Below, piece by piece: positions 33,801 to 44,745 of a stretch of DNA of 64,000 nucleotides. The notes under the pieces were generated by a model that was not told the origin of the DNA, ran no database searches, and was given only the letters and a program-made list of their open reading frames with translations. Origin of the DNA: Lytechinus pictus (lineage: Eukaryota; Echinodermata; Echinoidea; Temnopleuroida; Toxopneustidae); contig NC_087253.1 in the NCBI RefSeq assembly GCF_037042905.1, positions 7,700,501 to 7,764,500 on the forward strand, in the 5' to 3' direction. The position numbers and the translations under genes were made by a program. Within the stretch, counting starts at the first letter, position 1. Each line of letters starts with the position of its first letter.

Positions 33801-34340
33801 TATATCCCTCACATGTTTCAGTATCTTGCAAGATCATAAAAGAGCGCCAAAGATATGCAAATCATTAACTACAAATGTCTTCAGTCTCGATTAATGCCAT
33901 GCTTGACTTAATCCTATATTCTTTTTATATAAAAAAAAAATAAAAAAAATATCCGTGTTTACTTGCTCTTGATCATGCCAAGCATGCTTGCATCACTTTT
34001 TATTGTCAGTTTTACTATGGATTACAAGTTGAATAATCGACATTTTGTTTAAACAATTTACTTGAAAAGGCAATGTCTGCCTTTTGTTAATAATTACTTT
34101 TAATGGCTGGTTTCACCGAAATGACAATCTTCCTTTTGTATTATCCATTTGATATTTCAACATGTTGGGCATGGCCCCTTCATTCAATTCATTGACTTTA
34201 TTTTTGTTTGCTCTTGCCACACCTGTAAAATAATTTCCGAGTATTTGGTGATTGGTATTCTTGTTCCATTCTTAGAATACGAATAGGACTTGTGCTCAAA
34301 TATGTTCAATTGTCATGCCATGTTATGTCGTATTCCTTTA
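30806..34340 (+). repeat. ~535-bp monomers, 5' UTR array of the LINE
   Basis: The landmark (C/T)TAT(C/G)GATT occurs at 30841, 31381, 31918, 32444 and 34014; after removing the insertion the steps are 540, 537, 526 and ~513 bp. Each unit carries AATTTGGTGATTG, TCCTGATTGTTTGTCAGAAT and TCTTGCAAGATCATAAAAGA. Short frames repeating between units are not genes. Confidence 0.9.
32623..33671. mobile_element. 1.05-kb insertion with 8-bp TSD inside a LINE monomer
   Basis: GTTAACTC is duplicated at 32615-32622 and 33672-33679, and the intact monomer reads through GTTAACTCC elsewhere. The ends are inverted: CATGGTCTCGTCCACGCG and the complement of CATGAACCCGTCCACGCAGG. The interior includes T14, C20 runs and, on the minus strand (33595-33300), a frame with VALMNCIIFLIKYIIFSSRK then KKGKLGMHLRKWEQIN. 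This resembles the extreme C-terminus of L1/Tx1-type LINE proteins, so it may be a captured fragment. Confidence 0.75.
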
Positions 34341-34442
34341 ATCTTTATTCGCTATACATATTTGAAATTATATCTTGATATTTGAATTTACTATTTAGGT
34401 GTATCTCACTACACATTATTTTATTTTGGAGCTTCTCACTTT

Positions 34443-37400
34443 ATGTCCTCCGCCAATGTCTGTTTCGTTTATATTCGTTCCGTTCTCACTGACTTTGCAT
34501 CGTTCACACTTAGAGGTCTTTGCCCTACGTGCTCAGTTTTGTGTAAGAATCCTTTGTGTTGCGCCTCCTCGTCCTTCATGTTCTTTATGTGTTTTGTGTT
34601 CTTCGCCTTCTCCCCTCGCTCTGCTACTTTGCTTGACTGCCTTTTATATGACCTTGACCGACACTTTATTGGACATAACACAACACTTTCGGATATGTAC
34701 TGACTTCTTAGCATAAACAATACACCCCAGTTTCCATTTGCATCATTGGAAAATGATGACCTCTTTAGCGAGTTGAGACCTCAGGATACTGTACTTAGCA
34801 ACCCAATGAATCCTTCATTTTATGATAATTTTGTTACTAATAATATAAATTTAGCTTCGGAAGAATTAGATCTCGATTTTGAACATGATCATAATATATT
34901 GCAAAATCCTTCTTCTGAGTATATTACGCAACATCAGGTAAATAATCTTACAAAAAAATTTAATGACGATACATTTTACATACTGCATGCCAATACAAGA
35001 ATTTTAAATAAACATTTTGATGAACTTCAGTTACTTTTGAATAACACTTCAAATTCTAAAAAATGCCCCTTTTCTTTAATTGGCCTCACTGACACATGGA
35101 TATCGTGTAATTCTAATCATCCATTTTCACTAAACGGATATGATTTCGTAATGAATAACCGAGAAGACAGACCTGGGGGTGGGGTAGCGTTCTATATTTC
35201 ACATGACTATGAGTATACGGTTTGTGATTATCTCAACTCCATGAACCTCACTGTAGAATATCTATTTATTGAAATTAATATTCCTGGTAGCAAAAATATG
35301 ATTATTGCAGTGTAGTTTATAGACCCCCAAACTCAAATACGAATGACTTTCTAACTTACCTTTCCGAAACAACAAATAATCCAGCTCTCGTTAATAAGGA
35401 TGTAGTATTTATAGGTGATTTTAACATTGATTCATTGAAACACAACAATATATCTCAAGATTTTCTTGAAACTTTTTTTTTCGGCCTCCTTCTTGCCACT
35501 GATTTCTAAACCTACTCGTGTAGTTAATGAAACTGCTACACTTATTGACAATATTTTCTGCAACATTCTCCCTCCTCCCGATTCTTCTATAATACTTTCT
35601 GACATAACGGACCATTTCCCGATTCTAACTCATTTTTCATTAAGACGACCAACTAGACCGATGCACTCCCAACAACGAAGACGTAGACCTACACACGAAA
35701 ATACAGCCAGTTTGGGTGCTTCTTTGGACAATGTCGACTGGTCAGTTGTATACAATTCTGTAGATGTTAATGCGTCCTTTAACCTTTTTATGAATATAAT
35801 TAATGAGAAATTAGACCTGCATATACCGTTAAAAAAAGATAAGCGTAATACATACAAAACGATATCTAAGTCAACATGGATATCGCCATCTATCTTACGT
35901 TCGATTAATAGAAAAAATAACTTATTTTATAAATTCAAAATGAAAGGTACAGAACAATCAAAAATAAAATACACATCTTATAAGAATACACTTACTAAAA
36001 TATTACGCATTGAAAAGAAAAATTACTTTGCGAGACAGTTGGCCCTATATAAAAACGACATGCAAAACACGTGGAAAGTTCAAAAACAGACCATGAATTT
36101 ATCCAATAATAAATCAAGTATTTCCAAAAGTAGATTTGATAATGTTATTGTTGATGATGGTGACAACCTTTCAAATATTTTTAATAACCATTTCTCTTCC
36201 ATTGGCGCAAATCTGGCTAAAGATATTCCTCCCGCGACGAAAAGTTTTTCGGACTATCTCGGCCCGCCTAACCCAAATTCAATATTTTTTGCTCCAACAT
36301 ATATAATCAAGAAGTTGTTGATATCGTATCTGGTTTGAAAAATAAAAAAAGCCCTGGCTTTGATGAAATTAATAATTTTATTTTAAAATCCGTAATAAAT
36401 TATATTGTTTCCCCACTGGTGCACATATTCAACCGTTCCTTAGAAAATGGTACAGTTCCAAATCAAATGAAGATAGCCAAGGTAATCCCTTTATTAAAAA
36501 AAGGTGATAAGTTGGATGTCGGTAATTACCGACCTATCTCTCTTTTGTCCACATTTTCTAAGATCCTTGAAAGAATAGTATACGTTAGAACCGAAAAATT
36601 TGTGTCAATGCATAATATTTTATCTGATGTTCAATTTGGGTTTCGCGAAAAGCACAACACCACTCATGCCCTGATGAATTTTGTCAACAAAGTAGTTAAT
36701 GCTCTAGATAGATAAATTTAGTCACCTTGTGGGTATTTTCCTGGACTACTCCAAGGCCTTCGATACCATCAATCATGAAATCCTACTTAAAAAAATGTCT
36801 CACTGTGGTGTGCGAGGGAAGGCCTTGGAGTGGTTCAGGAGCTACTTATTCAACAGACAACAATACATAACTCCAATTTAAAATATGTTAACTGTGGAGT
36901 CCCTCAGGGTAGCTTATTAGGCCCACTTCTTTTCACAATTTATATAAATGATTTCTGTAGATCATCCAAAATATTGTCCCTTATCTTGTTTGCAGATGAT
37001 TCGACCTTATTTTTTTCTCATCAGAATCCACAAACTTTAGTTGATGTTATCAATTCTGAACTTATTAATGTTACTGAATGGATAAGAGCCAATCGATTAT
37101 ATTTGAACCTTAACAAAACAAAATACATGTTATTTAGTAATTCCATAGACAAGTTACCGATGAACATTATGTTTGATAATACCCCATTACAAATGGTACC
37201 TTACACCAAATTTCTTGGTATAACAGTTGACAGTAAACGTTCTTGGAAAAATCATATTGAAAATATATCCAAAATAATTTCACGAAATATAGGTATTATT
37301 AATAGGCTAAAATTTTGCATTCCCTCCACATCACTAACCATGCTCTACTCATCCTTAATCTTGCCTTATTTAAACTACGGGATTCTTATTTGGGGTGATA

Positions 37401-37828
37401 ATCATCAATACTTATTAGATAAATTGTTGCTTTTGCAAAAGAAAGCACTTCGTATTATTTATAGTACATGTTTCCGTTCTCATACGGACCCACTTTTTCT
37501 AGAAAGTAAACTGTTGAAAGTCAAAGACCTGTATTTACTACAGTTAGGGCACTTCATGTATAGTTATAATAATAATGCACTTCCCCATATTTTGTATGCC
37601 ATGTTCCCTAAAAATCAATTTTATCATAACTACCCCACGAGACACTCTGACGAACTTCACTTTCCACTTTACAGAACTTTACTGGCCAAAAATACATTCC
37701 TTTTCAACGGTCCTAAATTCTGGAACTCACTAGCTAATAGTATTAAAAACAGTGTCTCCTTAAATTCATTCAAACATAAACTCAAACTTATCCTGCTTAA
37801 TTCCTATAATTCTTCGCAACGGAACTAA
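34443..37828 (+). pseudogene. LINE ORF2 (endonuclease + reverse transcriptase), broken
   Basis: The endonuclease begins around FYILHANTRILNKHFDELQL and has LIGLTDTWI (the usual Glu is Asp), RPGGGVAFYI, GDFNID and SDITDHFPIL. The RT follows: KKSPGFDEINNFILK, IPLLKKGDKLDVGNYRPISL, VPQGSLLGPLLFTIYINDF, LFADDSTLF and FLGITVDSKRSWKNHI, then the C-terminal FNGPKFWNSLANSIKN. Breaks: TGA at 34701-34703 in the leader frame, a frame loss with stop at ~35313, frame changes near 35460 and 36335, and a stop at ~36713. The frame resumes at 36830 and runs cleanly to 37828. A dead copy, not very old. Confidence 0.88.
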
Positions 37829-38851
37829 CACTTCATTATCTTGATTTTAATCATTACATTTTTCACTTTTATTGTTTTATCTTTTTTCATCTGATATTGT
37901 CCAGTTATATCATCTTTTGTAATTTCACCAGATCAAGCTGGTTCGTGGTCAGCCCTTTCCCATTCTTAGTTTTCCTCCTTTTATAAAGTAGTTATCTTGT
38001 CTTGTACTGTCCTGTATTTTGTTTTGTCTTCTATGTCTTGTCATCCCCTCTCTCTCTTTCTGTTTTTTCCTTTCCTTTCTTCTGTCTTGCGCAACACATC
38101 CTTTACTACGAAGACCTCTTTGTGTGAAAAGCTTTGCATTAGTTCAGTAATTATAATTGCATCCGTATGATTTCTTTTGTTCTCTTGTTCTTTCCTGTAA
38201 TACATATATGTACGCATATCAGAATAAGTCTACTATGCTTTTTTTCATTTCCAAGGGGGATCCACACTTTACAAGCTTTGCTTTTTAGTGGATCCCCCTC
38301 ATTTCCATTTATGCTCTATATTATACTGTTTTTCTGTGTTTTTGTTACGAAGTAAGAATGCCCTTCTGTAAAATTGTACTTGATTTGTATTACTTTATAT
38401 TACTTTGTATTATGTTTTGAATGGAAATGAAATAAAAAGAATTGAAGAATTGAAATTGAAAGACCAAAACCCATTGGATTTTCAATTGGTATCAATGGGT
38501 TTAAATAGGTCCAATGGGTCCAAATTAGATACCAGTCGGGTTCCTATTGTAGGGTCAATTTGTCTCAATTGGGCAAACTGGCCCCATTAGAATTCAGTGG
38601 GGGCCAACTGATGTCTAGTGGGGCCAATTAGTCCCAATGTGTCTTCAATTGGTCCCCAATGGAATTATAAGGGGACCTTGCAGATGCCAAATTGGTTTCT
38701 GACTCGTTTTAATTTGACCCACTGGGCCACTTGGTCCCCGGGTTGGTTTTAGTTAGGACAAATAGCCAATTGGTTTCAATTGGATTCAAGTGTTATTCAA
38801 TTGAGATCATGTGATCAGCTTATTCAGTGCATAATGTAACTATGCATAACT

Positions 38852-39423
38852 CCCGGGGGGGGGGGGCCACTTCCATTGATGAGTGGATACCATGCGCGAC
38901 CATGGGGTCTGGAAAAGCACCCTAAACACGTATTTCCCATATTCTGAAAATGCACCCCTTAACAAGTATTGGCGTCTGAAACCCTACCCTTAACAAGTAT
39001 TGGAAACAAAACGACACTCTTGGCAAGTATTCCCTGAAATGAACCCCTAAACAAGTACAGCGATATTTGTTATGTCACGGGTCCGTCGGTCGTCGGTTTT
39101 ACCTTTACACACCATTTGGTGCACGGCCCCGGCCCCACCTTCCACACCTCGCGCAAATCGGACTCTAAACACGTAGTGTTGGGGCAAAAAGGACATCCTT
39201 TATAAAACATTTTAATTTTGTTTCATCATCCCCGCAAATTTGACCCTAAACACGTAACTTTCCTAGCGAAATAGATACCCTTTTTCCATTATTTTTGTGT
39301 TTTTGACACCCTTATCACGTTACGTACGTAACGTGCCCTATCTTGAAAAAGACATCCTTTTTACGTGTTTTTTTGGTCGCGCATGGTATCCACTCGTCAA
39401 TGTAAGTGGCCCCCCCCCCCGGG
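38852..39423. mobile_element. hAT-type MITE, 572 bp, 8-bp TSD
   Basis: Exact GCATAACT at 38844-38851 and 39424-39431. The ends share G/C-run tips, CCACTTCCATTGATGAGTGG and ATACCATGCGCGACCA in inverted form. The interior repeats CCCTTAACAAGTATTGG-like phrases. Same family as 11503-11801. Confidence 0.9.
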
Positions 39424-40058
39424 GCATAACTGCAGTTTAATTGTTTTTGCTATGTACCTTTTAATAATTTACCATGTCCAGTGATACATTAGTCTAAGAA
39501 ACAAGTAAAGAATGAGTAACAATGAGTAACAAACAATTAAATACTCATAAATGATAAATGGCTCAATTGCAAGAGATTAACAGTTTATTTAGTAGAACAC
39601 TAACCATAACCAAACCACACCGAATCAGATACATGTACATGTACAAGCAACTTCTCTTCACCAGATGGAATAAAGGTTTGCACTGTTGCACAATATATCT
39701 GCCCTTTACATTGATATATATGCAGACAGACAGTGCTTCTGCAAAAGCATGAGCAGATATTGGTGGAATTTCCTCATTTCCTACTGCATGAGATGATATT
39801 GTTCTACTAATTTTACTTGTGCCAATTAGACTTCAATTGGTGTCAAAATTGTTGACCAATTGAGACCAATTGGCTTTATTTCCAGTTGAAGCCAATTGGG
39901 ACCAATAGTCAATTGATTTATATGGGGACCAATTGGTTTCAATGGCTATCCATTGTTTCACTTTCTATGTACTCCAAATTGAAACCAATTGCCAATTAGT
40001 ATTCAATTGGTATTCAATTTGGATATTCAATGGGTATTCAATTGGAAATTTGTCCTGG

Positions 40059-42129
40059 GTTCCTCTCTTTCCTTATCTTTCCTTCCTCTTTTTCTTCTTG
40101 GTAGTGAAAAATACGTGGGCAAGAGCCCCCCCCCCCCCATCTGTATTTTATCTACCCCTCACTCACTTAACTCATGAAAGGCACCGTATTCTTACATGCT
40201 GTTTTTTTTTCTTCATAAGTACAGCAACATAATAATAATAATAATAACGGCATGCATATTTACCCAGGGTAGCCTCTTCAGTTCCGAAAACTGTTTTCCC
40301 AGCGGGCCCTGCTATTAATAATATAATGAGAATATGATAGTTATTTTGGCATTTTCTAATTTCTTTATAAATTTCTTCTATTATGTTTTCTTTGCCAGCT
40401 GTTTTACATTTCTGTTCCGTCTAGACCTGAGTTTATTTGCATTTCTTTTCAGCACTGCCCTTGCAGTCTGAACATAAGGGTTTTCTCACTTTAATTATAT
40501 TTAGCTGCCAGTAATTCTTTCAATTCTGAATTCCTTTCCTCTAATTCTCTTTTGTCATCTTCATTCCTTCGCTATTCAGGTGTTCAACTCATTCCATTAC
40601 TCACTCCTTAGTTTCCATATTTCATTATTACATAATCACCCAGACACCTTTATCATCTTCATCTCCTTATTCCTTATTGGTTTATAATATGAATTGGATT
40701 ACTACATTTTAGTTGGGTTCTTCTATTTTCTTTAATATAATTGGTTAGGTTTAATTTAATTTAAATCATTTTATCGGATGTTATGTTCCTGTAGCAAGTT
40801 TGATGTGGGCCGGGAAGATCGAGGACAAGGTAAAAATAGAGAGTAGGGCCTAGCACAGACACGACTCCTGATCGATATGTTACGTTTGCTGTTGGGTTCC
40901 TGAATATGCGGCTGTTGTTTTGAACTGATTATTTCATTATCATCAAGTAGGTGTTTAGTTACAAACCCTACAATATTGCTTTCTTGTTTCAAAGGGGCAC
41001 TCGCTCGTTGACACATAAAACGGGTCCTTCTCATGCAGGTGAAAGGGGAACAGAACACGTTCGCGAGGGGCACTTTTCTTGGGTAAAAAGGGCAATGATT
41101 TGAGAAAGTGCACTTAAAAAACAAGCAAAAAACAATGGGGACTGGCTCACACTATGGGTCCTTGTCAGGTGAAAGGGGCACAGAACATTTTACTTTCGTT
41201 ATTTATAATGTCTTGTCCGTTAGTAGGACCCAATTACGTCCGACAAAAAATAATGGTTATCGTTGACAATTCATGGGGACAGAATATAGACTATACCTCA
41301 CAGATCGGACAAGCAAAGAAGAAGGAGGCAAAATTAATTTTAATCTCTTTCGGTGGCATTTAGTCCTGCAAAATATGACAATCCTCTACCAGAAAAAATA
41401 CAGTAAAAATGAAATGATATAGAAATATAGGGAAACTGATTAATACCATTTTTAAAAGGTGAACAAATAAGTAAGACCGTCAATATTGCCTCTTTTACAT
41501 ACTTTTTTTCTTTGGGAGGTTCGCCTCCTAACAGCTCAGTTTCATCCCAACCCCCATCCCATTTTTTTCGGTTTGGAGTTGCCAAACTATTTTGTCCAGT
41601 TTTTGTTTACATGCTACATGCGGCGTTCCATATACATCAGTCGTGCGTCTGCTGCGGTTGAGCTGAGTCCACCATTCCAAGTAAGTTTTCTATACTAAAA
41701 AGAAGACCTAAGACCGGAAGACGATTGTTTTTTATGAATTTCGTTAAAATAACTATGTAAGAAACCTAAATTGCCATAATTTTTGTCTAGGTATGATTAC
41801 TTGCCAATTTCCGGCAGCGAATATGTATTTGAAATCCGGTCCAGTGAGTGCAGTGCCCTGACTGAGTTGAATGGAGTCGGGTCGGTGCCGGTGCCAGCGG
41901 TCAAGGCAGCCGGAGCTTCGGCCGGATCTAAGTTCTAACTGTTGGTTGTCGTACTGGGGGTCTGCTAGATTGAGTTGCAGCTTTCCACGAGCCGAAGCAG
42001 CAAAAATATTTTTCTTCATAAAAAATTTGTCTTGTCTTATCATTGACATAATAAAAAAGTTTATTGTTATGGTAGGCCTAGACCATATAAATAAATATAT
42101 AATTTGTATTTAAATCGGTACCGTACTGT
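40059..42129. other. intergenic, repeat scraps only
   Basis: A TAA-repeat tail at 40220-40245 suggests a retroposon end. GGTGAAAGGGG..CAGAACA recurs at 41038 and 41167. An ATG-led frame ending at a GTAAGT (41618-41680) has no domain and no partner exon. No gene can be supported. Confidence 0.4.
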
Positions 42130-42839
42130 CAGGGTGCAGACGTCCCGTGTTTCCCGGGATCATCCCGTATTTTGCTCCTTTGTCCCGGCGTCCCGACAAA
42201 CCCATCCCGGGACGCCTATTTGTCCCGTATTTCAGAATTTTGAACAAAATATAGTTAAAACACTTGAAAGTGACGAATTTTCATCAAATAACCAACAGAT
42301 GATGAAGCAGAGACAAATAAAATCAATAACCCGGACTTTTTGCAAGTTCTGCGGTGATTTTCTTGCTAGCCCAATTCATTGCAAACGAACTGGCCTCCTT
42401 CCTGTTTGTGGCAGGCTACTAGCTAGGCATACATGTAGGATCGGTGCAGATTCTGAATGGTGCAAACAATCTCACATGAGATGAACAGTTTTTCCACCAA
42501 AATAATCACAAAAACGGCGGGAAACTTTATAATTATATTACATAAAACATGTATGCCTTCTCATATTACTGATTTGATGATGTAATCGGAGTAACACTAA
42601 CAAGCTATTAAGTTTTCATTACAAGATCTAGTTGTTGAGTCTTGTTGTGATCGGTGCGCACTTGAAATGGGATGGGAGAGATGCCTGTGTATGATGCTGC
42701 GATGCTTCATCTAATTTTTAAGTTTGACAATGTTTCAATATTAAATTTTATTCATTTCTAAAACATTTTTTTTTTTGATATATTAAAAAAACACCTATAA
42801 TATCACTATGATTTTTGTTAGATTGGATTTTTTTTTGCT

Positions 42840-43600
42840 TGAAGTTTGAACTTTTTCTTCTTTCTTTCTTTTTTATCTTTCTTTCTTCATCCTATCCTTC
42901 CTGTTTGCCCTTTTTTCCATCTATCTTTCATTTCTGATCCTTTCTTTCTCTGTTCATTTGTCTTTATTTCCTTCTTTGTCTTATATACTTTCCTTCTTTT
43001 TTTTCCCCTTTTTTTTCTTTACTTTATTTTTTCTTTCCTTAAACTTTTATTTGGTTCCTTCTCCCTTTCTCTTCTTTTTGTTCTTTTCCTCCTTCCATTA
43101 TTTTCTTTTTTTTTCCTTCTCCCTCTCTTTCATCCTTTCTTTCATTCTTTATTTTATTTATTCCTTCTAATTCTTTTCCCTTATTTGTGCTTCCCCTCCC
43201 TCCCTTCTTTCCAGTTTTTCTCAGTCTTTCTTTGTTTGTTTCTTTCAAAGAATGAAGGAAACATTTTTTCTTTCCTTCATTCTTTCTTTCCTCCTTTCAT
43301 TCTTACTGTCTTTTTTCCTTTCTCTTCCTTATTCTTTCTTTCACACATTATTTTAATCATCTTCCCTTCCTTTCTTTCTTTATATTCATTTCAAAGAAAG
43401 ACTGAAATCTTTGTCCTCTCTTTTATTCTTTCGTTAATACTTCTTTTATTCTAGCGTTCCTTATTTTTTTTCTTTTTTCCTTCATTTTCCCCTTCATTTC
43501 TTTCTTTCTTTCTTCTCAATTCATCTCTTTTCTTTCTTTTCATTCTCTCCTTCATTCTTTTGTTCACCCTCCCTTCCAATTCTTTATATTTTTTCACAAG
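42840..43600. repeat. polypyrimidine tract, ~0.75 kb
   Basis: The + strand is almost entirely T and C in irregular TTTC/CTTC/TTCC words with few purines. The long frames rich in Phe/Leu/Ser and the Lys/Glu/Arg frames opposite are composition artefacts. Such tracts can form triplex (H-DNA) structures. Confidence 0.85.
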
Positions 43601-44330
43601 TCTAACACTATGTAGGTATGTGCGAATACGGGCGCATCGCGAGCGCTGGTTTTGGCTGCACGGTTTTCGCGCGGGTTTCGCTGCAAGTGGCATCGCCTCT
43701 GTCTGGGAGGCTCATCGAAAATGGGGTTTCATGCGCATGCGCACATAGTTGATGCAATCTCGTGCCTTGATACAGACAGTTGAAAATGTGCTCTTTCTGT
43801 ACATATAAGTTTCAATGTGGATACTCGCCTGTGAAGTGTGGATATCGGAGCTTGAAAGTTCATCAAATTTTTGGATGCGCAAATGATCGAAATTTTTTAA
43901 TGGTAAGTAGAACTACGATCCAATTATGTATCTGAATTGTTATAGAATATATTCAAATCAACAAAAAAATTAAATTTAAAAGATTCTATCGTTGAGCTGT
44001 CCAGATATAAGAGAAGCGAGCTACCCTTGTCACAGCCGGTCTCTTGGCAGTCGAGCTGCCCGATGCGGTGGGCTCCCGTCCGTCTTTCGGCAGTCGAGCT
44101 ACCGGTACCCGATGCGGAGGGCTTGGTGACGGGAGCGGTCGATAGTGAGTCGTTCATGCTGGATTGAACTGGATCTAAATTGTTTACTTGATAATATTGT
44201 GCCTTTTTCTGAAAATGTCTGTCATTATACCGTAGATTGTTATTCTGATATTGATTTAAATATATACATTTTGTCACAAAAACATTCTTTCCTCCTAAGG
44301 TTATAGAGTCAACATGTTTTACTTTGATTG
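43600..44330. other. CpG-containing stretch with a Cys-rich ATG frame and small duplication
   Basis: 43620-43750 is unusually CpG-rich. An ATG at ~43786 opens a 39-codon frame (MCSFCTYKFQCGYSPVKCGY then ~19 residues) running to a GTAAGT donor at 43903; no partner exon is known. At 44035-44140, GGCAGTCGAGCT and CCGATGCGG(T/A)GGGCT occur twice in a ~60-bp direct duplication. Confidence 0.3.
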
Positions 44331-44745
44331 TTCAATCATGTTTTATCATTTGGAAACTGGATTCTTTTGGAAGTGGAATATTAATGTTGACTTATTAAAT
44401 TAAAATGCAAAATCTATAGTGTTTCTTTTTTTTCTTTTGTAGAAAAAAAATATATTTTGAAACTTTTCAATCATGTTTCATTATTTTGAGACTGAATTTG
44501 CTTTTGAAAGGGGAATATCATAAATGTTGACTTTTTAATTAAAATGCAAAAATTGTTAATTTTTCAGTTTCTTTTTTAATATATTTTTTAAAGTTTCTTT
44601 TTTTAAATTATTGTATTGTTTATTTTTTCATTTTTGGGGGGTCATATTTCATTATTAGGAGACTGGATTTGCTTTTGAAAGGAGAATATCTTAAATGTTG
44701 ATTTTTTTTATTAAAATGCACGTACTAGATGTTGTTTATTTTTTT
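44325..44745. repeat. degenerate direct repeat, ~3 copies
   Basis: TTGACT/TTGATT followed by TTAAATTAAAATGCA-like words, and the phrase GA(G/A)ACTG(G/A)ATT(T/C)..CTTTTG(A)AAG, recur near 44350, 44490 and 44655. Unit length is ~150-190 bp. No coding sense. Confidence 0.6.

Larger units (their letters stand above)
30806..38462 (+). mobile_element. non-LTR retrotransposon with 5' monomer array (7.7 kb)
   Basis: From 5' to 3': about five ~535-bp direct monomers (30806-34340), a unique leader, a broken endonuclease/RT ORF (34746-37828), then a 3' region ending in a GAATTGAAGAATTGAAATTG tail. The overall size without the internal insertion is ~6.6 kb. Monomers in front of the ORF resemble promoter monomers of some mammalian and insect LINEs. 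By its RT motifs it is of the CR1/L2/Daphne type. Dead in this copy. Confidence 0.8.
30636..40058. mobile_element. CCAATTGG-rich TIR element, split by later insertions
   Basis: The outer ends CAGGACAAATTTTCAATTG and the complement CAATTGGAAATTTGTCCTG lie at 30636 and 40058. Pieces at 30636-30805, 38463-38851 and 39432-40058 share endless variants of CCAATTGG, CAATGGGT and ATTGGTATC, all self-complementary. A 7.7-kb LINE and a 572-bp hAT-type MITE interrupt it. No protein is encoded by the host element. Confidence 0.7.

Noticed and set aside
41618..41680. ATG-led 21-codon frame ending at GTAAGT as an upstream SRCR exon
   Set aside because: Ends in phase 0, whereas the linker exon needs phase 1. 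No signal-peptide character.
42846..43454. 202-codon Phe/Leu/Ser-rich frame resembling a membrane protein
   Set aside because: Pure composition effect of the polypyrimidine tract.
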